64,000 nucleotides of DNA, taken from assembly GCA_963976815.1 (NCBI GenBank), contig CAXBLU010000009.1, forward strand, positions 124,001-188,000, in the 5' to 3' direction. This DNA is from JAHRVQ01 sp963976815 (GTDB taxonomy: Bacteria; Pseudomonadota; Gammaproteobacteria; Pseudomonadales; Azotimanducaceae). Each line of letters begins with the position of its first letter. The first letter of the stretch is position 1. The notes below the pieces were generated by a model. That model made no database searches. It was not told where the DNA came from and saw only the letters and a program-made list of their open reading frames with translations. The translations under genes were made by a program, and so were the position numbers. Below are positions 42,114-51,259 of this stretch, in pieces.

Positions 42114-44681
42114 ATGCAAAAAACCAAAGTCCTATTATTGAGTAGTCTATTGGCCGCTGGCACCTCGCCGGTTCCAATTCTCGCAGCTGATGCCAGCGAG
42201 ATCGAAGAAGTTGTTGTGACCGGTACCCGTAAAGAGGGCCTGTCACCGACGGAAACACTTTCACCCGTGGACGTATTCAGCGGTGCAAGTCTTGCCAATC
42301 AGGCAACATTTGATATGACCGACGGCATCACCAAGCTGTCACCGTCTATTAACACGCAACGCTTTCCAATTGCTGATGGCACCTCGTTTATCCGGCCAGT
42401 GACATTGCGCAATCTCTCACCTGATCAAACTCTGGTACTGGTAAACGGTACCCGTCGGCATCGTTCCCCGTTGGTTAATCTACAGCTAGCACCACTTGGT
42501 ACTGTTAATCAGGGTGCTCAGGCCGTTGATTATTCTGCGATACCAGGTGCAGCAGTGAAACGAATTGAAGTACTGCGGGACGGCGCTTCGGCTCAGTATG
42601 GTTCCGATGCAATTGCTGGCGTGATAAACGTGATCCTAAAGGACGCGGATGAAGGCGTCTCGGTATCCGTTCAAACCGGTGAGTATTTTGAAGATGACGG
42701 CGAGCGCACGACCATTAGTGTCAACGGTGGCTTGAGTCTCGGCGGAAATGGTTTCATCAACGGCACCCTCGAAGTCTCAGAAGCAGACATCACTAACCGC
42801 GGCCAGGCACGGCCGGATGCAGCCGCAGTTGCCGCTATTGTAGGGCCTGGCATTGTGCCGCTTGATGGCTTTGGTCAGCGCTGGGGGGATCCAGATGTTG
42901 AAACCACGAAGCTATTTATCAATAGCGCTTACGACATCAGTGACACCCTTGAGCTCTATGGCAACTTTAGTTACTCGGAAAACGAAACTGTCTCTGACTT
43001 CTTCTATCGGGGTCCAGTTTTACCCGCCGCTAATATGACCGCCGCCAGAGAAACGTTACAGACAGATGCGAATGGTGATTTCCTTCCGGATCCCGCACCA
43101 CAAACTCTGATCGACAGCATCAATGGAGCCGGCTTAAACCCAGCGGATTATCTGGTTGCCGACGCAACCAGCGCGAGTGGGTTTGTATTACGAAACCCAA
43201 TCTTCAGCCAGTTCCCCGGTGGTTATAACCCCAACTTTGGTGCTGATCTTGAAGACTATGCAATTGTTGTCGGCGCCAGGGGGGATCTTGGCGGTTTTCA
43301 GTGGGACTTTACGGTCAGAAGTGCTGAATCCGAGGCAGACTACAATATCTCCGAAACGATCAACCCAAGTCTGGGACGATTGTCTCCTACAAGTTTCAAA
43401 CCTGGCACCTTGACCCAGGAAGAAACCAGCGTAAACCTCGACTTCATCACAGAAGTTGAACTGAGCGGGCTCTCTTCTCCCCTTAACGTGGCCTTTGGTT
43501 ACGAATGGCGAGACGAAACCTATAAGATCGGTGCTGGCGATGCTGCTTCCATTCAGGCAGGACCGACCGCTGCATTCTTTGGTGTTGGTTCCGATGGCTT
43601 CCAGGGTTTCACCGTTGCTTCAGCCGGTAGCTTTGAGAGCGAAAGCAATGCGGTTTACGTCGACGTTGAATCAAACTTTACTGACAGGTTCTCCGCTGGT
43701 ATCGCGGTACGCTACGAGGATTTTGACGACTTTGATTCCACCTCAGACGTGAAGCTGTCAGCACGGTATGCATTTACTGAGGCCTTTGCAGTTCGGGCGA
43801 CGGTGAACACCGGTTTCCGAATTCCAACCCCTGGTCAGGTGAACACCCTAAACGTCACCACCACGTCTGACACCAGCGGTAACTTAATCCCTAACGGAAC
43901 TTACCCAGTCAGCAATCCAATTGCATTAACTCTGGGCGCAATTCCACTGGAACCTGAAGAATCAACCAGCTATACGATCGGTTGGACCTGGGTTCCGACG
44001 GATACATTTAGCCTTACATTCGATTACTACAACATCGAAATTGATGACCGGCTAGCGCTGCTAAATAATACCGTTACAGCAGCTGAAGTAGCACTCCTAA
44101 CAACCGCTGGCATTCCAAACGCCAACCTGTTGCTGGGCAGTAGCGCAAACTTCTTTGTGAATGGATATGATTCTGAAGTCACGGGATTTGATGTCGCTGC
44201 AATTCGTACCTTCGATACTCGCCACGGCACGCTGACCTTCGACTTACGCCATAACTTTAATGAACAAGAAGTTTCTGGGGTAAAAGCCGGCTCAATCAAT
44301 CGATCTCGTATCTACGACCTGGAAAATCAGGTACCCGAGAATCGCACGACGCTCACGGTTAGCCTAAATTCAGACGGCATGTTTGATGGTCTGGTTCGAT
44401 TCAACAACTATTCAGACTGGTCAACCACCGGCGGTCTTTTCAGTCCCGGTGATGCTTCTGATCGCTATGACTATGAGGGAGATGTCATCGTTGATCTCGA
44501 AGGAACTTTAACCTTCCAGGAAAAGTACCGCGTGACACTCGGTGCTGAAAATGTCTTTGACAAGCAGCCTGATCGCGAACAGGATCCAACGCTGCAATTC
44601 CTCGGTGTAAGCCGGGCACTGACATCTCCCTGGGGATTCAATGGTGGCTTCTGGTACCTACGACTTGCTGCTGATTTTTAA
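42114..44681 (+). CDS. TonB-dependent outer-membrane receptor
   Basis: An 855-residue receptor. The start at 42114 has AGGGGGAG upstream and gives the signal MQKTKVLLLSSLLAAGTSPVPILA. A TonB-box-like IEEVVVTGTRKEG follows, then the plug with RNLSPDQTLVLVNGTRRHRS and IEVLRDGASAQYGSDAIAGVINVIL, the standard plug signature. The barrel ends LRLAADF with the terminal Phe needed for outer-membrane insertion. Similar receptors in marine bacteria import varied ligands, and nothing nearby identifies this one. A strong bidirectional terminator follows. It is not closely similar to the receptor at 14494-17193. Confidence 0.93.
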   Translation: MQKTKVLLLSSLLAAGTSPVPILAADASEIEEVVVTGTRKEGLSPTETLSPVDVFSGASLANQATFDMTDGITKLSPSINTQRFPIADGTSFIRPVTLRNLSPDQTLVLVNGTRRHRSPLVNLQLAPLGTVNQGAQAVDYSAIPGAAVKRIEVLRDGASAQYGSDAIAGVINVILKDADEGVSVSVQTGEYFEDDGERTTISVNGGLSLGGNGFINGTLEVSEADITNRGQARPDAAAVAAIVGPGIVPLDGFGQRWGDPDVETTKLFINSAYDISDTLELYGNFSYSENETVSDFFYRGPVLPAANMTAARETLQTDANGDFLPDPAPQTLIDSINGAGLNPADYLVADATSASGFVLRNPIFSQFPGGYNPNFGADLEDYAIVVGARGDLGGFQWDFTVRSAESEADYNISETINPSLGRLSPTSFKPGTLTQEETSVNLDFITEVELSGLSSPLNVAFGYEWRDETYKIGAGDAASIQAGPTAAFFGVGSDGFQGFTVASAGSFESESNAVYVDVESNFTDRFSAGIAVRYEDFDDFDSTSDVKLSARYAFTEAFAVRATVNTGFRIPTPGQVNTLNVTTTSDTSGNLIPNGTYPVSNPIALTLGAIPLEPEESTSYTIGWTWVPTDTFSLTFDYYNIEIDDRLALLNNTVTAAEVALLTTAGIPNANLLLGSSANFFVNGYDSEVTGFDVAAIRTFDTRHGTLTFDLRHNFNEQEVSGVKAGSINRSRIYDLENQVPENRTTLTVSLNSDGMFDGLVRFNNYSDWSTTGGLFSPGDASDRYDYEGDVIVDLEGTLTFQEKYRVTLGAENVFDKQPDREQDPTLQFLGVSRALTSPWGFNGGFWYLRLAADF

Positions 44682-44696
44682 ATCATAAGCGCAATA

Positions 44697-44727
44697 CAAA
44701 AAAGCCGGGCAATCGCCCGGCTTTTTT
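44697..44727. terminator. Bidirectional rho-independent terminator
   Basis: GCCGGGC (44704-44710) pairs with GCCCGGC (44715-44721) around AATC, flanked by an A-run on the left and a T-run on the right, so it has a U-tract on both strands. It ends the receptor transcript and the convergent DUF2723 transcript. Confidence 0.92.
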
Positions 44728-44769
44728 ATCTCTTCTAACTCTCTGCTTCATCGCACCTCACCTTACCAG

Positions 44770-46764
44770 CTATTCACATTCCTGCGCATGTTCCTGCAGA
44801 TGGCAGAACGCCGGATTATCGCGCTCGGGATATGTCTCAACAGAACGCCGAAAGGCGGTCTGGCTCGCCTCCTCATCCGCCGGGACCATTAGCTGAATTT
44901 GGCCATAGTAGTAGTAAAAATAAGCAAGATCCCGTCGGTACCGCGCTTCATCAATTTTCAGCAGTAATGAATCAGCTACCTTGAGCAAGGCACGCTTTGC
45001 ATTGTCCTGGTGAGGCGCCAGCAACAATTGTTCTAGGGTTGCCAGTGCACCAGGAAATGTACTTCTCACTGCCTCATAACGAGGCACTACATCAGCCGGT
45101 AGTCCGCCACTGTCTAACAGCAACTGGGTGTAGTGGCGCCCAAATCTGAAAAGCAAACTATAAGCAAGTTCGTGTTCTTGAGCGTTAAAAAATAATTCCT
45201 GCTGATAGGCCTCGGTGACCAGATCCAGTAGTGGCTCAAATCCAGCAACATATTCAGATCTCGTTTGGGGCCTGGGGTCAACTCTATAAAACAATCCCTG
45301 ATTTACGCTGTTTATGTCCCACTTACTCACTGTAAAAACTGGACGATCCTGAGCTGAGATAAACGCCTCTCTCTTTTCTTTTTGAGCCGCAGGATTAGCA
45401 AGCGGTGACATCATTCGATTCGAAAGCACCAGATTGTGCCACTCCCTTAATTCCACATCGGGCCGAATACCCTTAACCAGTTGTAAATATCCCAGCACCG
45501 CCACCTCATAATCGCCATAAACAAAAAGGATGGCATCCGCCGGCATGGCCGCCAGGACCGTCTCACCATAGCCTTCAACAAAAGCGCTTTGGCTTCGTGT
45601 GTTATCACCATAATTGCTGAAGACGACACTTAAGGGTAAACAAAGCAGCACAGCTACCACTAGATACCCCGCAATTTTTCGACTGACCAGACCTTCAGCA
45701 ATATGCTGGGCACCAAACCCCAACCAAATGGCGAGACTGCTATAGGCTATTACGGGGTAAGGGTTAAAGACCGATTGAAAACGGTATTCAAAGGTAAAAC
45801 TTAGCAGCAGGTTTAATATTTGGGTGGTACCGAGATACAACACAATTAAACTCACAGCGTACAGGCGCGGCAACCTCAAAAAACTCTGCCAGATGCCCAG
45901 CAAAATAATCGGCACACATAGCCATCCAAATTGTTGCGCAGAGTGGGACCATAACCACAAAGAGAATTGCCATTTATCCCACAGAGTCGCCGCTTTAGTG
46001 CCATCAGCGTAAATTGAGCGACTGACGTATTTTAGCAATTCAGGTAGGGACTCAATCGGACCGTAAACAGCAATTTCTGGGTTTGATTGAAGTAGCGTCA
46101 AATAGGGTGATAGCCCTAGCAGGAATAGCCCCACACTCAACAGCCAGAATTTCACGGATCGCAAGCAAGCAAGGAACGTAGCCGATTGATGTAATAGCAG
46201 TAGAAGTATCGCCGGAGAGCTGAGCACCACAACGGGCCAGTGATTACTCAGGGCCAGCCCATAGCCCAGGGCAAGGCAATATAGCCACCGTTGGTCTCCA
46301 TCAATAGAAAACCGCAAGCCAAAGTAGAAACAGATCAGAAACGTCAGCACGCCAAGGGAATACACCTCAACAATGATCGCCTGGCCCCAGAATGCCTGGG
46401 AAGCGCCATAGCTCACGGCAATCAGAGCAGAAAAAAACCGGTTTATGCCGAGTTGTTCTGCAATTAGAAACAATACGCCGCAAGCACCTGCTGCAAAGAT
46501 CGCCGAGAGCAGATTGGCGGGGATCACCGGATTATCGAACCAGGTCAATGCCACAAAACCCTGACACGCCAAGGTAAACAACGGATAACCCGGCGGATGG
46601 CTAATACCGCCCTGGTGACACACCAATTGAAATAAACCCGCATCTTCTAAGGTGAGCGATCGGGGCAGGCTCAACCAATAAAGTAAAAGCGGCAACGCAA
46701 TCGCGGCAGCCAAGCACAACCAACGGGTGTGCGTATCACTTAATCTGGAGAGTACTGAAATCAT
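44770..46764 (-). CDS. DUF2723 family membrane protein (GT-C-like)
   Basis: A 664-residue polytopic protein with about 11 N-terminal helices and a soluble C-terminal third. LEDAGLFQLVCHQGGISHPPGYPLFTL after the first helix is the DUF2723 signature, with an acidic residue and HPPGYP loop like protein O-mannosyltransferase-type GT-C enzymes. The C-terminal region (from about residue 500) is helical and TPR-like (AYFYYYYGQIQLMVPADEEASQTAFRRSVE). It may transfer sugars from polyprenyl carriers outside the inner membrane. It is monocistronic and lies between a terminator and a REP-like palindrome. Confidence 0.8.
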   Translation of the reverse strand: MISVLSRLSDTHTRWLCLAAAIALPLLLYWLSLPRSLTLEDAGLFQLVCHQGGISHPPGYPLFTLACQGFVALTWFDNPVIPANLLSAIFAAGACGVLFLIAEQLGINRFFSALIAVSYGASQAFWGQAIIVEVYSLGVLTFLICFYFGLRFSIDGDQRWLYCLALGYGLALSNHWPVVVLSSPAILLLLLHQSATFLACLRSVKFWLLSVGLFLLGLSPYLTLLQSNPEIAVYGPIESLPELLKYVSRSIYADGTKAATLWDKWQFSLWLWSHSAQQFGWLCVPIILLGIWQSFLRLPRLYAVSLIVLYLGTTQILNLLLSFTFEYRFQSVFNPYPVIAYSSLAIWLGFGAQHIAEGLVSRKIAGYLVVAVLLCLPLSVVFSNYGDNTRSQSAFVEGYGETVLAAMPADAILFVYGDYEVAVLGYLQLVKGIRPDVELREWHNLVLSNRMMSPLANPAAQKEKREAFISAQDRPVFTVSKWDINSVNQGLFYRVDPRPQTRSEYVAGFEPLLDLVTEAYQQELFFNAQEHELAYSLLFRFGRHYTQLLLDSGGLPADVVPRYEAVRSTFPGALATLEQLLLAPHQDNAKRALLKVADSLLLKIDEARYRRDLAYFYYYYGQIQLMVPADEEASQTAFRRSVETYPERDNPAFCHLQEHAQECE

Positions 46765-46778
46765 GCCCCATGATGAAT

Positions 46779-46831
46779 GGGGTCAGAGTAAAGTGCCAGA
46801 GTAGTTTACTCTGGCACTTTACTCTGACCCC
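46779..46831. repeat. REP-like perfect palindrome
   Basis: A perfect 25-bp inverted repeat (arms 46779-46803 and 46807-46831) around a 3-nt GTT loop; the outer arm begins GGGGTCAGAGTAAAGTG. Sequences with GGGGTCAGAGTAAA arms are typical of REP/BIME elements mobilised by REP-associated tyrosine transposases. Three CCGATTCC copies follow (about 46832-46860). No transposase gene is present. Confidence 0.75.
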
Positions 46832-46869
46832 CGATTCCGCCGATTCCGACCCCCGATTCCCTACACGAA

Positions 46870-47424
46870 TTAATGGCTGGCGCTTTTTTTGGCTGCCGTC
46901 AGGATCTGATACTGACCCTCGCTCAGTTCAGGCAGTCGATTAATAAATGCAACCATTGCCCAGATGCGATCATCGTCGTGACCAGGACCCCAGGCTGGCA
47001 TTCCGGAGGCCATGATGCCGTGTTTGATCACCCAGAACCGCTCTGCGTGATTGTTGTGATCATGATTATTGAGATCACTCCCTCCATGTTCTTCGCTGGA
47101 CAAGGTCAAGTTAGGTGGAGCCGGATACAACCCAATGCTCAAATCACTCTTGGTTTGACCAGGCTTTAAATGACACGCTGCACACATTTGATCATAGTCT
47201 GCACCGCCTTGAAGGAGCATTTTCGGATTATCCAGGGATGGCACCTGAATGTTCGCAGACGCACGCTGAATCGAGCGAGTTCGAAGGGTTTCAAGAAGCC
47301 AGAACGTCAGCGCATTATGTCGACTATCCGCGCCGATGGGATAAAGACCTGAATACACAAACCCTAACGCGCTGACCGTAACTCCCAATAGCAGAAATAC
47401 AGAAATACCAAATCGTTTCATCAT
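46870..47424 (-). CDS. Membrane-anchored or periplasmic c-type cytochrome
   Basis: A 184-residue single-haem cytochrome c. The N-terminus MMKRFGISVFLLLGVTVSALGF is a signal or anchor. The haem-binding CAACH lies near residue 77, and the distal ligand is probably the Met in GIMASGMPAWGP near residue 140; both fit a class I cytochrome. A His/Asn-rich loop (GSDLNNHDHNNHAERF) lies between them. A GTG start 30 bp upstream is possible, but ATG-ATG at 47424 gives a cleaner signal. It is divergent from a CusRS-like pair and shares its CusR-like box, suggesting metal-responsive expression. It may take part in periplasmic copper redox or respiration. Confidence 0.85.
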   Translation of the reverse strand: MMKRFGISVFLLLGVTVSALGFVYSGLYPIGADSRHNALTFWLLETLRTRSIQRASANIQVPSLDNPKMLLQGGADYDQMCAACHLKPGQTKSDLSIGLYPAPPNLTLSSEEHGGSDLNNHDHNNHAERFWVIKHGIMASGMPAWGPGHDDDRIWAMVAFINRLPELSEGQYQILTAAKKSASH

Positions 47425-47524
47425 AGCTTGTCTGTGGCTCCTGACCCAAAGCACTTGAATTGCTTCTGGATATGAATGGATTTCTAATCTACCCTCATGT
47501 CAATGTCACAGGCATGACCCGGGT

Positions 47525-47540
47525 ATTACAAAATTGTCAT
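47525..47540. promoter_or_regulatory. CusR-like box
   Basis: ATTACAAAATTGTCAT closely matches the E. coli CusR/PcoR operator core (ATGACAA-NN-TTGTCAT) and matches the box at 54104-54119 at 14 of 16 positions. It is 70 bp upstream of the response regulator start and 101 bp upstream of the divergent cytochrome start, so it may control both. Confidence 0.65.
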
Positions 47541-47609
47541 CTTGCGGTCATCTTCTTGCAGGTATTGCCCGCTACAATAACGTCCTATCGACAACCCAAA
47601 GAGGAATAG

Positions 47610-48290
47610 ATGAAGTTATTGGTCGTTGAAGATGAGCCAAAAACCGGAGAGTACCTACGACAGGGACTCACAGAGGCGGGCTATCTGGTTGACTGGAGCT
47701 CCAACGGTCTGGATGGATACCACCTCGCTGTGACCGGAGACTACGACCTGGTACTCCTCGATGTAATGCTGCCCGATATAGATGGTTTGCGTATTATCGC
47801 CCGTTTGCGAGAACATCGGGTTCAAGTGCCGGTGCTATTCTTGACTGCTCGTGATTCAATTGCAGACCGTGTCAAAGGCCTTGAACTCGGAGCAGACGAC
47901 TACCTCATTAAACCTTTTGCTTTCGCTGAGCTACTCGCTCGAATCCGTTCCATATTAAGACGCGGCTCAAGAAATGAAGACGACAGCGAACTGAGCGTAG
48001 CTGACCTTGTTCTAGATCTCCGGGGGCGCCATGTGAACAGAGCAGGTAAGAAAATCACTTTGACCAACAAGGAATTTGCGCTGCTGGAATTATTGGTCTC
48101 ACACGTAGGTGAAGTACTACCCCGCTCCCTCATCGCCTCGCAGGTTTGGGATATGAATTTTGACAGCGATAGCAATGTCATCGATGTCGCGATCCGGCGA
48201 TTACGTAGGAAAATTGACGATGAGTTTGATCAAAAGCTTATTCAAACCGTTAGGGGGATGGGTTATCGATTGGACGATCCGAGTGTTTAA
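47610..48290 (+). CDS. cusR: Heavy-metal response regulator, OmpR/PhoB type (CusR/CopR-like)
   Basis: A 226-residue response regulator. Receiver residues are EDE near position 7-9, the phospho-acceptor Asp in DLVLLDVMLPDIDG (about 51), T in FLTARD and K in LIKPFAF. The winged-helix domain has LTNKEFALLELL and SNVIDVAIRRLRRKID, the CusR/CopR/IrlR pattern. An AGAGGAA precedes the start. It sits in a copper island with its kinase overlapping its last codons, and a CusR-like box lies upstream and before the multicopper oxidase operon. Copper (possibly silver) is the likely signal. Confidence 0.9.
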   Translation: MKLLVVEDEPKTGEYLRQGLTEAGYLVDWSSNGLDGYHLAVTGDYDLVLLDVMLPDIDGLRIIARLREHRVQVPVLFLTARDSIADRVKGLELGADDYLIKPFAFAELLARIRSILRRGSRNEDDSELSVADLVLDLRGRHVNRAGKKITLTNKEFALLELLVSHVGEVLPRSLIASQVWDMNFDSDSNVIDVAIRRLRRKIDDEFDQKLIQTVRGMGYRLDDPSV

Positions 48291-49650
48291 TCGTCCAGCA
48301 TCTCTAGCTATGCGCGTTAATGTTTTTGTTGGCGCAACGTTACTGACCGCTTTCTTTGCTTTTGGTTGGACAATTCACCAATCAATTCAAAATCATTTTT
48401 TGCAGCTGGATACAGGGGAGCTGTCAGTCGTCATTACCGCCATAGAACGCGCAATCGACAAGCCCATCGATCCAGAAGCCACAAACCTGGCGAACGCGAT
48501 AACCGGACATCACGGCGTTTACTTCGCTGTGATAAACCCTAACGGCACAACTCGCTATAGTAGCGATGGACCTGACCTAGCCTCAGCCCTCAGAACGATT
48601 TCCCGAAACTCTCAGACGCAAACCATTAACCCACAGATCTGGCAAGATCGCGACGAAACCTATCGTATTGCGGCAAAACCTTATCGCGACCACATGATCA
48701 TCGCAGCATTTTCTATGCGTTTGCATAAGCGGTTCATGTCCGAGTTTCGCATAACGCTGCTAATGACCCTGATGCTCACCAGCATACTGACGCTGTGCGC
48801 CGCTGGCTTCGCGGTTCACCGAGGCCACTTGCCATTACGTCAACTGAGCCGGGATATTCGCAACATCACATCAGAGAACCTGGATGTGCGACTGGACCCC
48901 ACGACTGTACCCATCGAACTGGAGGAATTGGTCACCTCGTTCAATAGTGCTCTATCCAGATTCGAGGCCGAATTTGAGCGCCTGACAAATTTTTCTGCAG
49001 ATCTCGCCCATGAATTCAGGACACCAATCACGAACCTGACCACACAGACCCAAGTGGCCTTGTCGAGTTCGAGGAGTTCAGAGGAATATCAGGAAGTGTT
49101 GTATTCCAGCCTCGAAGAGTACGAACGGCTGTCTCGAATGATCGGAGATATGCTGCTGCTCGCCCGTACCGAAAGCGGCTTATTCCCGCTGGAGCCTACA
49201 GCGGTTAAATTGCGTGGTACGACCCTGGGCTTATTCGAATATTTTGACGCCTGGGCTGAAGAGCGCCAGGTCAAATTGAGCTGCGACAGTAAAGAAATTG
49301 AGATTCAAGCAGACAAGCTTATGCTGCGTAGAGCACTGTCGAATTTAATCTCCAACGCGATTCGCTGTGCTAACCAAAATTCTGAAGTACAAGTCGAGCT
49401 TAAACAGACATCAGATCAGGTCATGATATCCGTCATAAACCAAGGCCAACCTATCGCCGAGTCGGAACTGGCGCGATTATTCGACCGGTTTTATCGAGCT
49501 GATTCTGCTCGGCAGTACAGAGGTGAAGGCGCTGGACTGGGGCTCGCCATTGTCAGATCTATCGTCGATGCCCACGGCGGTAGTGTTAGTACAGAATCCA
49601 ATGCAGGAAATACCCGGTTCATAATTTTGCTATCGAACACTATTTCCTAA
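48283..49650 (+). CDS. cusS: Heavy-metal sensor histidine kinase (CusS-like)
   Basis: A 455-residue inner-membrane kinase. The GTG at 48283 is chosen because it gives the CusS-like opening VFNRPASLAMRVNVFVGA and overlaps the regulator's stop by 8 bp; upstream ATGs lie inside the regulator gene. Helix 1 (about 15-33), a periplasmic sensor of roughly 130 residues and helix 2 (LLMTLMLTSILTLCAAGFAVH) are followed by HAMP, the H-box FSADLAHEFRTPITNL, N-box LSNLISNAIRCA and G-box GEGAGLGLAIV. It should sense periplasmic copper and phosphorylate the adjacent regulator. The start is uncertain. Confidence 0.88.
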   Translation: MFNRPASLAMRVNVFVGATLLTAFFAFGWTIHQSIQNHFLQLDTGELSVVITAIERAIDKPIDPEATNLANAITGHHGVYFAVINPNGTTRYSSDGPDLASALRTISRNSQTQTINPQIWQDRDETYRIAAKPYRDHMIIAAFSMRLHKRFMSEFRITLLMTLMLTSILTLCAAGFAVHRGHLPLRQLSRDIRNITSENLDVRLDPTTVPIELEELVTSFNSALSRFEAEFERLTNFSADLAHEFRTPITNLTTQTQVALSSSRSSEEYQEVLYSSLEEYERLSRMIGDMLLLARTESGLFPLEPTAVKLRGTTLGLFEYFDAWAEERQVKLSCDSKEIEIQADKLMLRRALSNLISNAIRCANQNSEVQVELKQTSDQVMISVINQGQPIAESELARLFDRFYRADSARQYRGEGAGLGLAIVRSIVDAHGGSVSTESNAGNTRFIILLSNTIS

Positions 49651-49780
49651 AGCGTGTGTGTCTGCATCATTACGCGAAGGATAACTCGAAAGATAGACAC
49701 TCAGATTTGAATCATTGCAAACCAGTAACACATTCCTTTAAATGACCGCTATTAGTCTAAATCAGGTATTGCTGCAACTC

Positions 49781-50902
49781 ATGATGATTCGACGCTCAGC
49801 TTACATCTTGTTTCTTTTTACGGCCCAAATTTGTTTGCCCCTACAGGGTCAATCAGCAATTCAGGAAGTTGTGTATGAACGTGTTCCGGACAAGGGTATT
49901 CAACCTCAACTCTTAACCGATCATACCGGCACAACCCATCTCATCTATTTTAATCGAACCACACACGAAGGCCGGAATCGGAGTGGCGACCTTTACTATC
50001 GTCAGCGACTTGATGGCAATAAATGGTCGCAGGCCGTTAAAGTGTCCGACAAGAGCTTTAATCATATGGGGCCAGTAGGTAAAGCCTCAGCATATATTGA
50101 CGATCAACAACGCGTTCATGTGGTGTGGTTTCTCCCCGATGGTGGCTATCTTTACTCAAGATCCAACCTGGCAAGAACCGCCTTCGAGCCAGGCCGAGCG
50201 ATTGTGACTGAATTCACCGATGGTCTCGATGCAGAAGCCAGCCTTACCGGCGTCGACAACCTAATCACAATTAGCTGGCATGCGGGCTCACTCATGAATG
50301 AAGCTGCACGTGCCGTCTATTCAGTGACTTCTGAAAACTACGGCATCAACTTTGGTGCCTCACAACTAACCAGTGACCCCACTCTTGGGGCCTGTGCTTG
50401 CTGCACATTAGACTCGCAGTACGACAATCAGAAAAATTTACAAATCGCTTACCGATCCGCAATCAACAATGTTGGCCGCCACATGCAGGTGAACTATCAA
50501 GCCCTTCAAAGCCAGACCAGAACAACAAAATCCGTCGGCGAGTGGACAATCAATGCTTGCCCCGTGTCGTCCAATCAACTCCATAAGGACTGGCTCGTTT
50601 TTGAGACTCAAGGGAATCTGTTCCAAATCAACTTTCTTGTTGACGATGTTGCTACAGCGCTACCAGCCCGCGATATCCGTCAAAAACATCCTGTCATCGC
50701 GACAAACACCGATGGTCTCAGACTAATTGCATGGTTGGAAGCCGACGGTTACTTCAAAGGAGGAACAATGGCCCTTCGGGTTTTTGATGCCAATAACCAA
50801 CCGGTTGAGGTGACCGCTATACCTGCTGAAGCCAATGTCGATGATTTTAGTGTTGTCGGCGCAACCGGGCTATCCGACAACCGATTTTTAGTCCTGTATT
50901 AA
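49781..50902 (+). CDS. Exported beta-propeller-like protein with CACC motif
   Basis: A 373-residue secreted protein. The start at 49781 (MMIRRSAYILFLFTAQICLPLQGQSA) gives a clean signal peptide; an ATG 39 bp upstream lacks a ribosome site. The body shows repeated strand patterns (THLIYFNRT, GDLYYRQRLDG, VHVVWFLPDGGYLYSRS, ITISWHAGS) like sialidase/BNR beta-propellers. A cysteine cluster GACACCTLDS lies near residue 218, and a second block NACPVSSN near residue 263. I recall related proteins annotated as sialidase-like with CxCC and CPxxG blocks, but no sialidase catalytic set is seen. Location after copper cusRS suggests metal binding. Confidence 0.65.
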   Translation: MMIRRSAYILFLFTAQICLPLQGQSAIQEVVYERVPDKGIQPQLLTDHTGTTHLIYFNRTTHEGRNRSGDLYYRQRLDGNKWSQAVKVSDKSFNHMGPVGKASAYIDDQQRVHVVWFLPDGGYLYSRSNLARTAFEPGRAIVTEFTDGLDAEASLTGVDNLITISWHAGSLMNEAARAVYSVTSENYGINFGASQLTSDPTLGACACCTLDSQYDNQKNLQIAYRSAINNVGRHMQVNYQALQSQTRTTKSVGEWTINACPVSSNQLHKDWLVFETQGNLFQINFLVDDVATALPARDIRQKHPVIATNTDGLRLIAWLEADGYFKGGTMALRVFDANNQPVEVTAIPAEANVDDFSVVGATGLSDNRFLVLY

Positions 50903-50937
50903 TCCCAACGCGACGCCAGCGGCCAGCGCGCCATCAC

Positions 50938-51210
50938 TCATTGATCAGGGTGATGGTCATGCTGCTCAGTGGTTGGGGCGATTTTCTTCTTGACCGCTTC
51001 TTCGGCGTCCATTGCATGCATGTCTTTCTCGCACTGTTGCATCATCGCCTGTGTGATGGGGTCGTTCATTTTCATTTTCATGTCTTTCATCGAGGCACAA
51101 TCAGGCGCTTGCTGCTCCTTGGTATGTTCCTTTGGATCATGAGCGGTGGCGGTCAGAACAAAGAACACCAACGAAATCCCAAGAAGTGTTTTTACAATTC
51201 GATTATGCAT
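50938..51210 (-). CDS. Small exported His/Met-rich protein
   Basis: A 90-residue secreted protein. MHNRIVKTLLGISLVFFVLTATAHD is a signal peptide, and the mature part is rich in Met (MKDMKMKMND, AMMQQ, MHAMDAEE), His (EHTKEQ, QHDHHPDQ) and has two Cys, as in copper-binding periplasmic peptides. It lies 49 bp after copB in the same direction and is probably the third gene of the oxidase operon. It may buffer or deliver copper. No established family name is recognised. Confidence 0.65.
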   Translation of the reverse strand: MHNRIVKTLLGISLVFFVLTATAHDPKEHTKEQQAPDCASMKDMKMKMNDPITQAMMQQCEKDMHAMDAEEAVKKKIAPTTEQHDHHPDQ

Positions 51211-51259
51211 AGTTGGTTACCTATATTTGATTAAACGAGTAGAGAAATTGAATGCTTTA

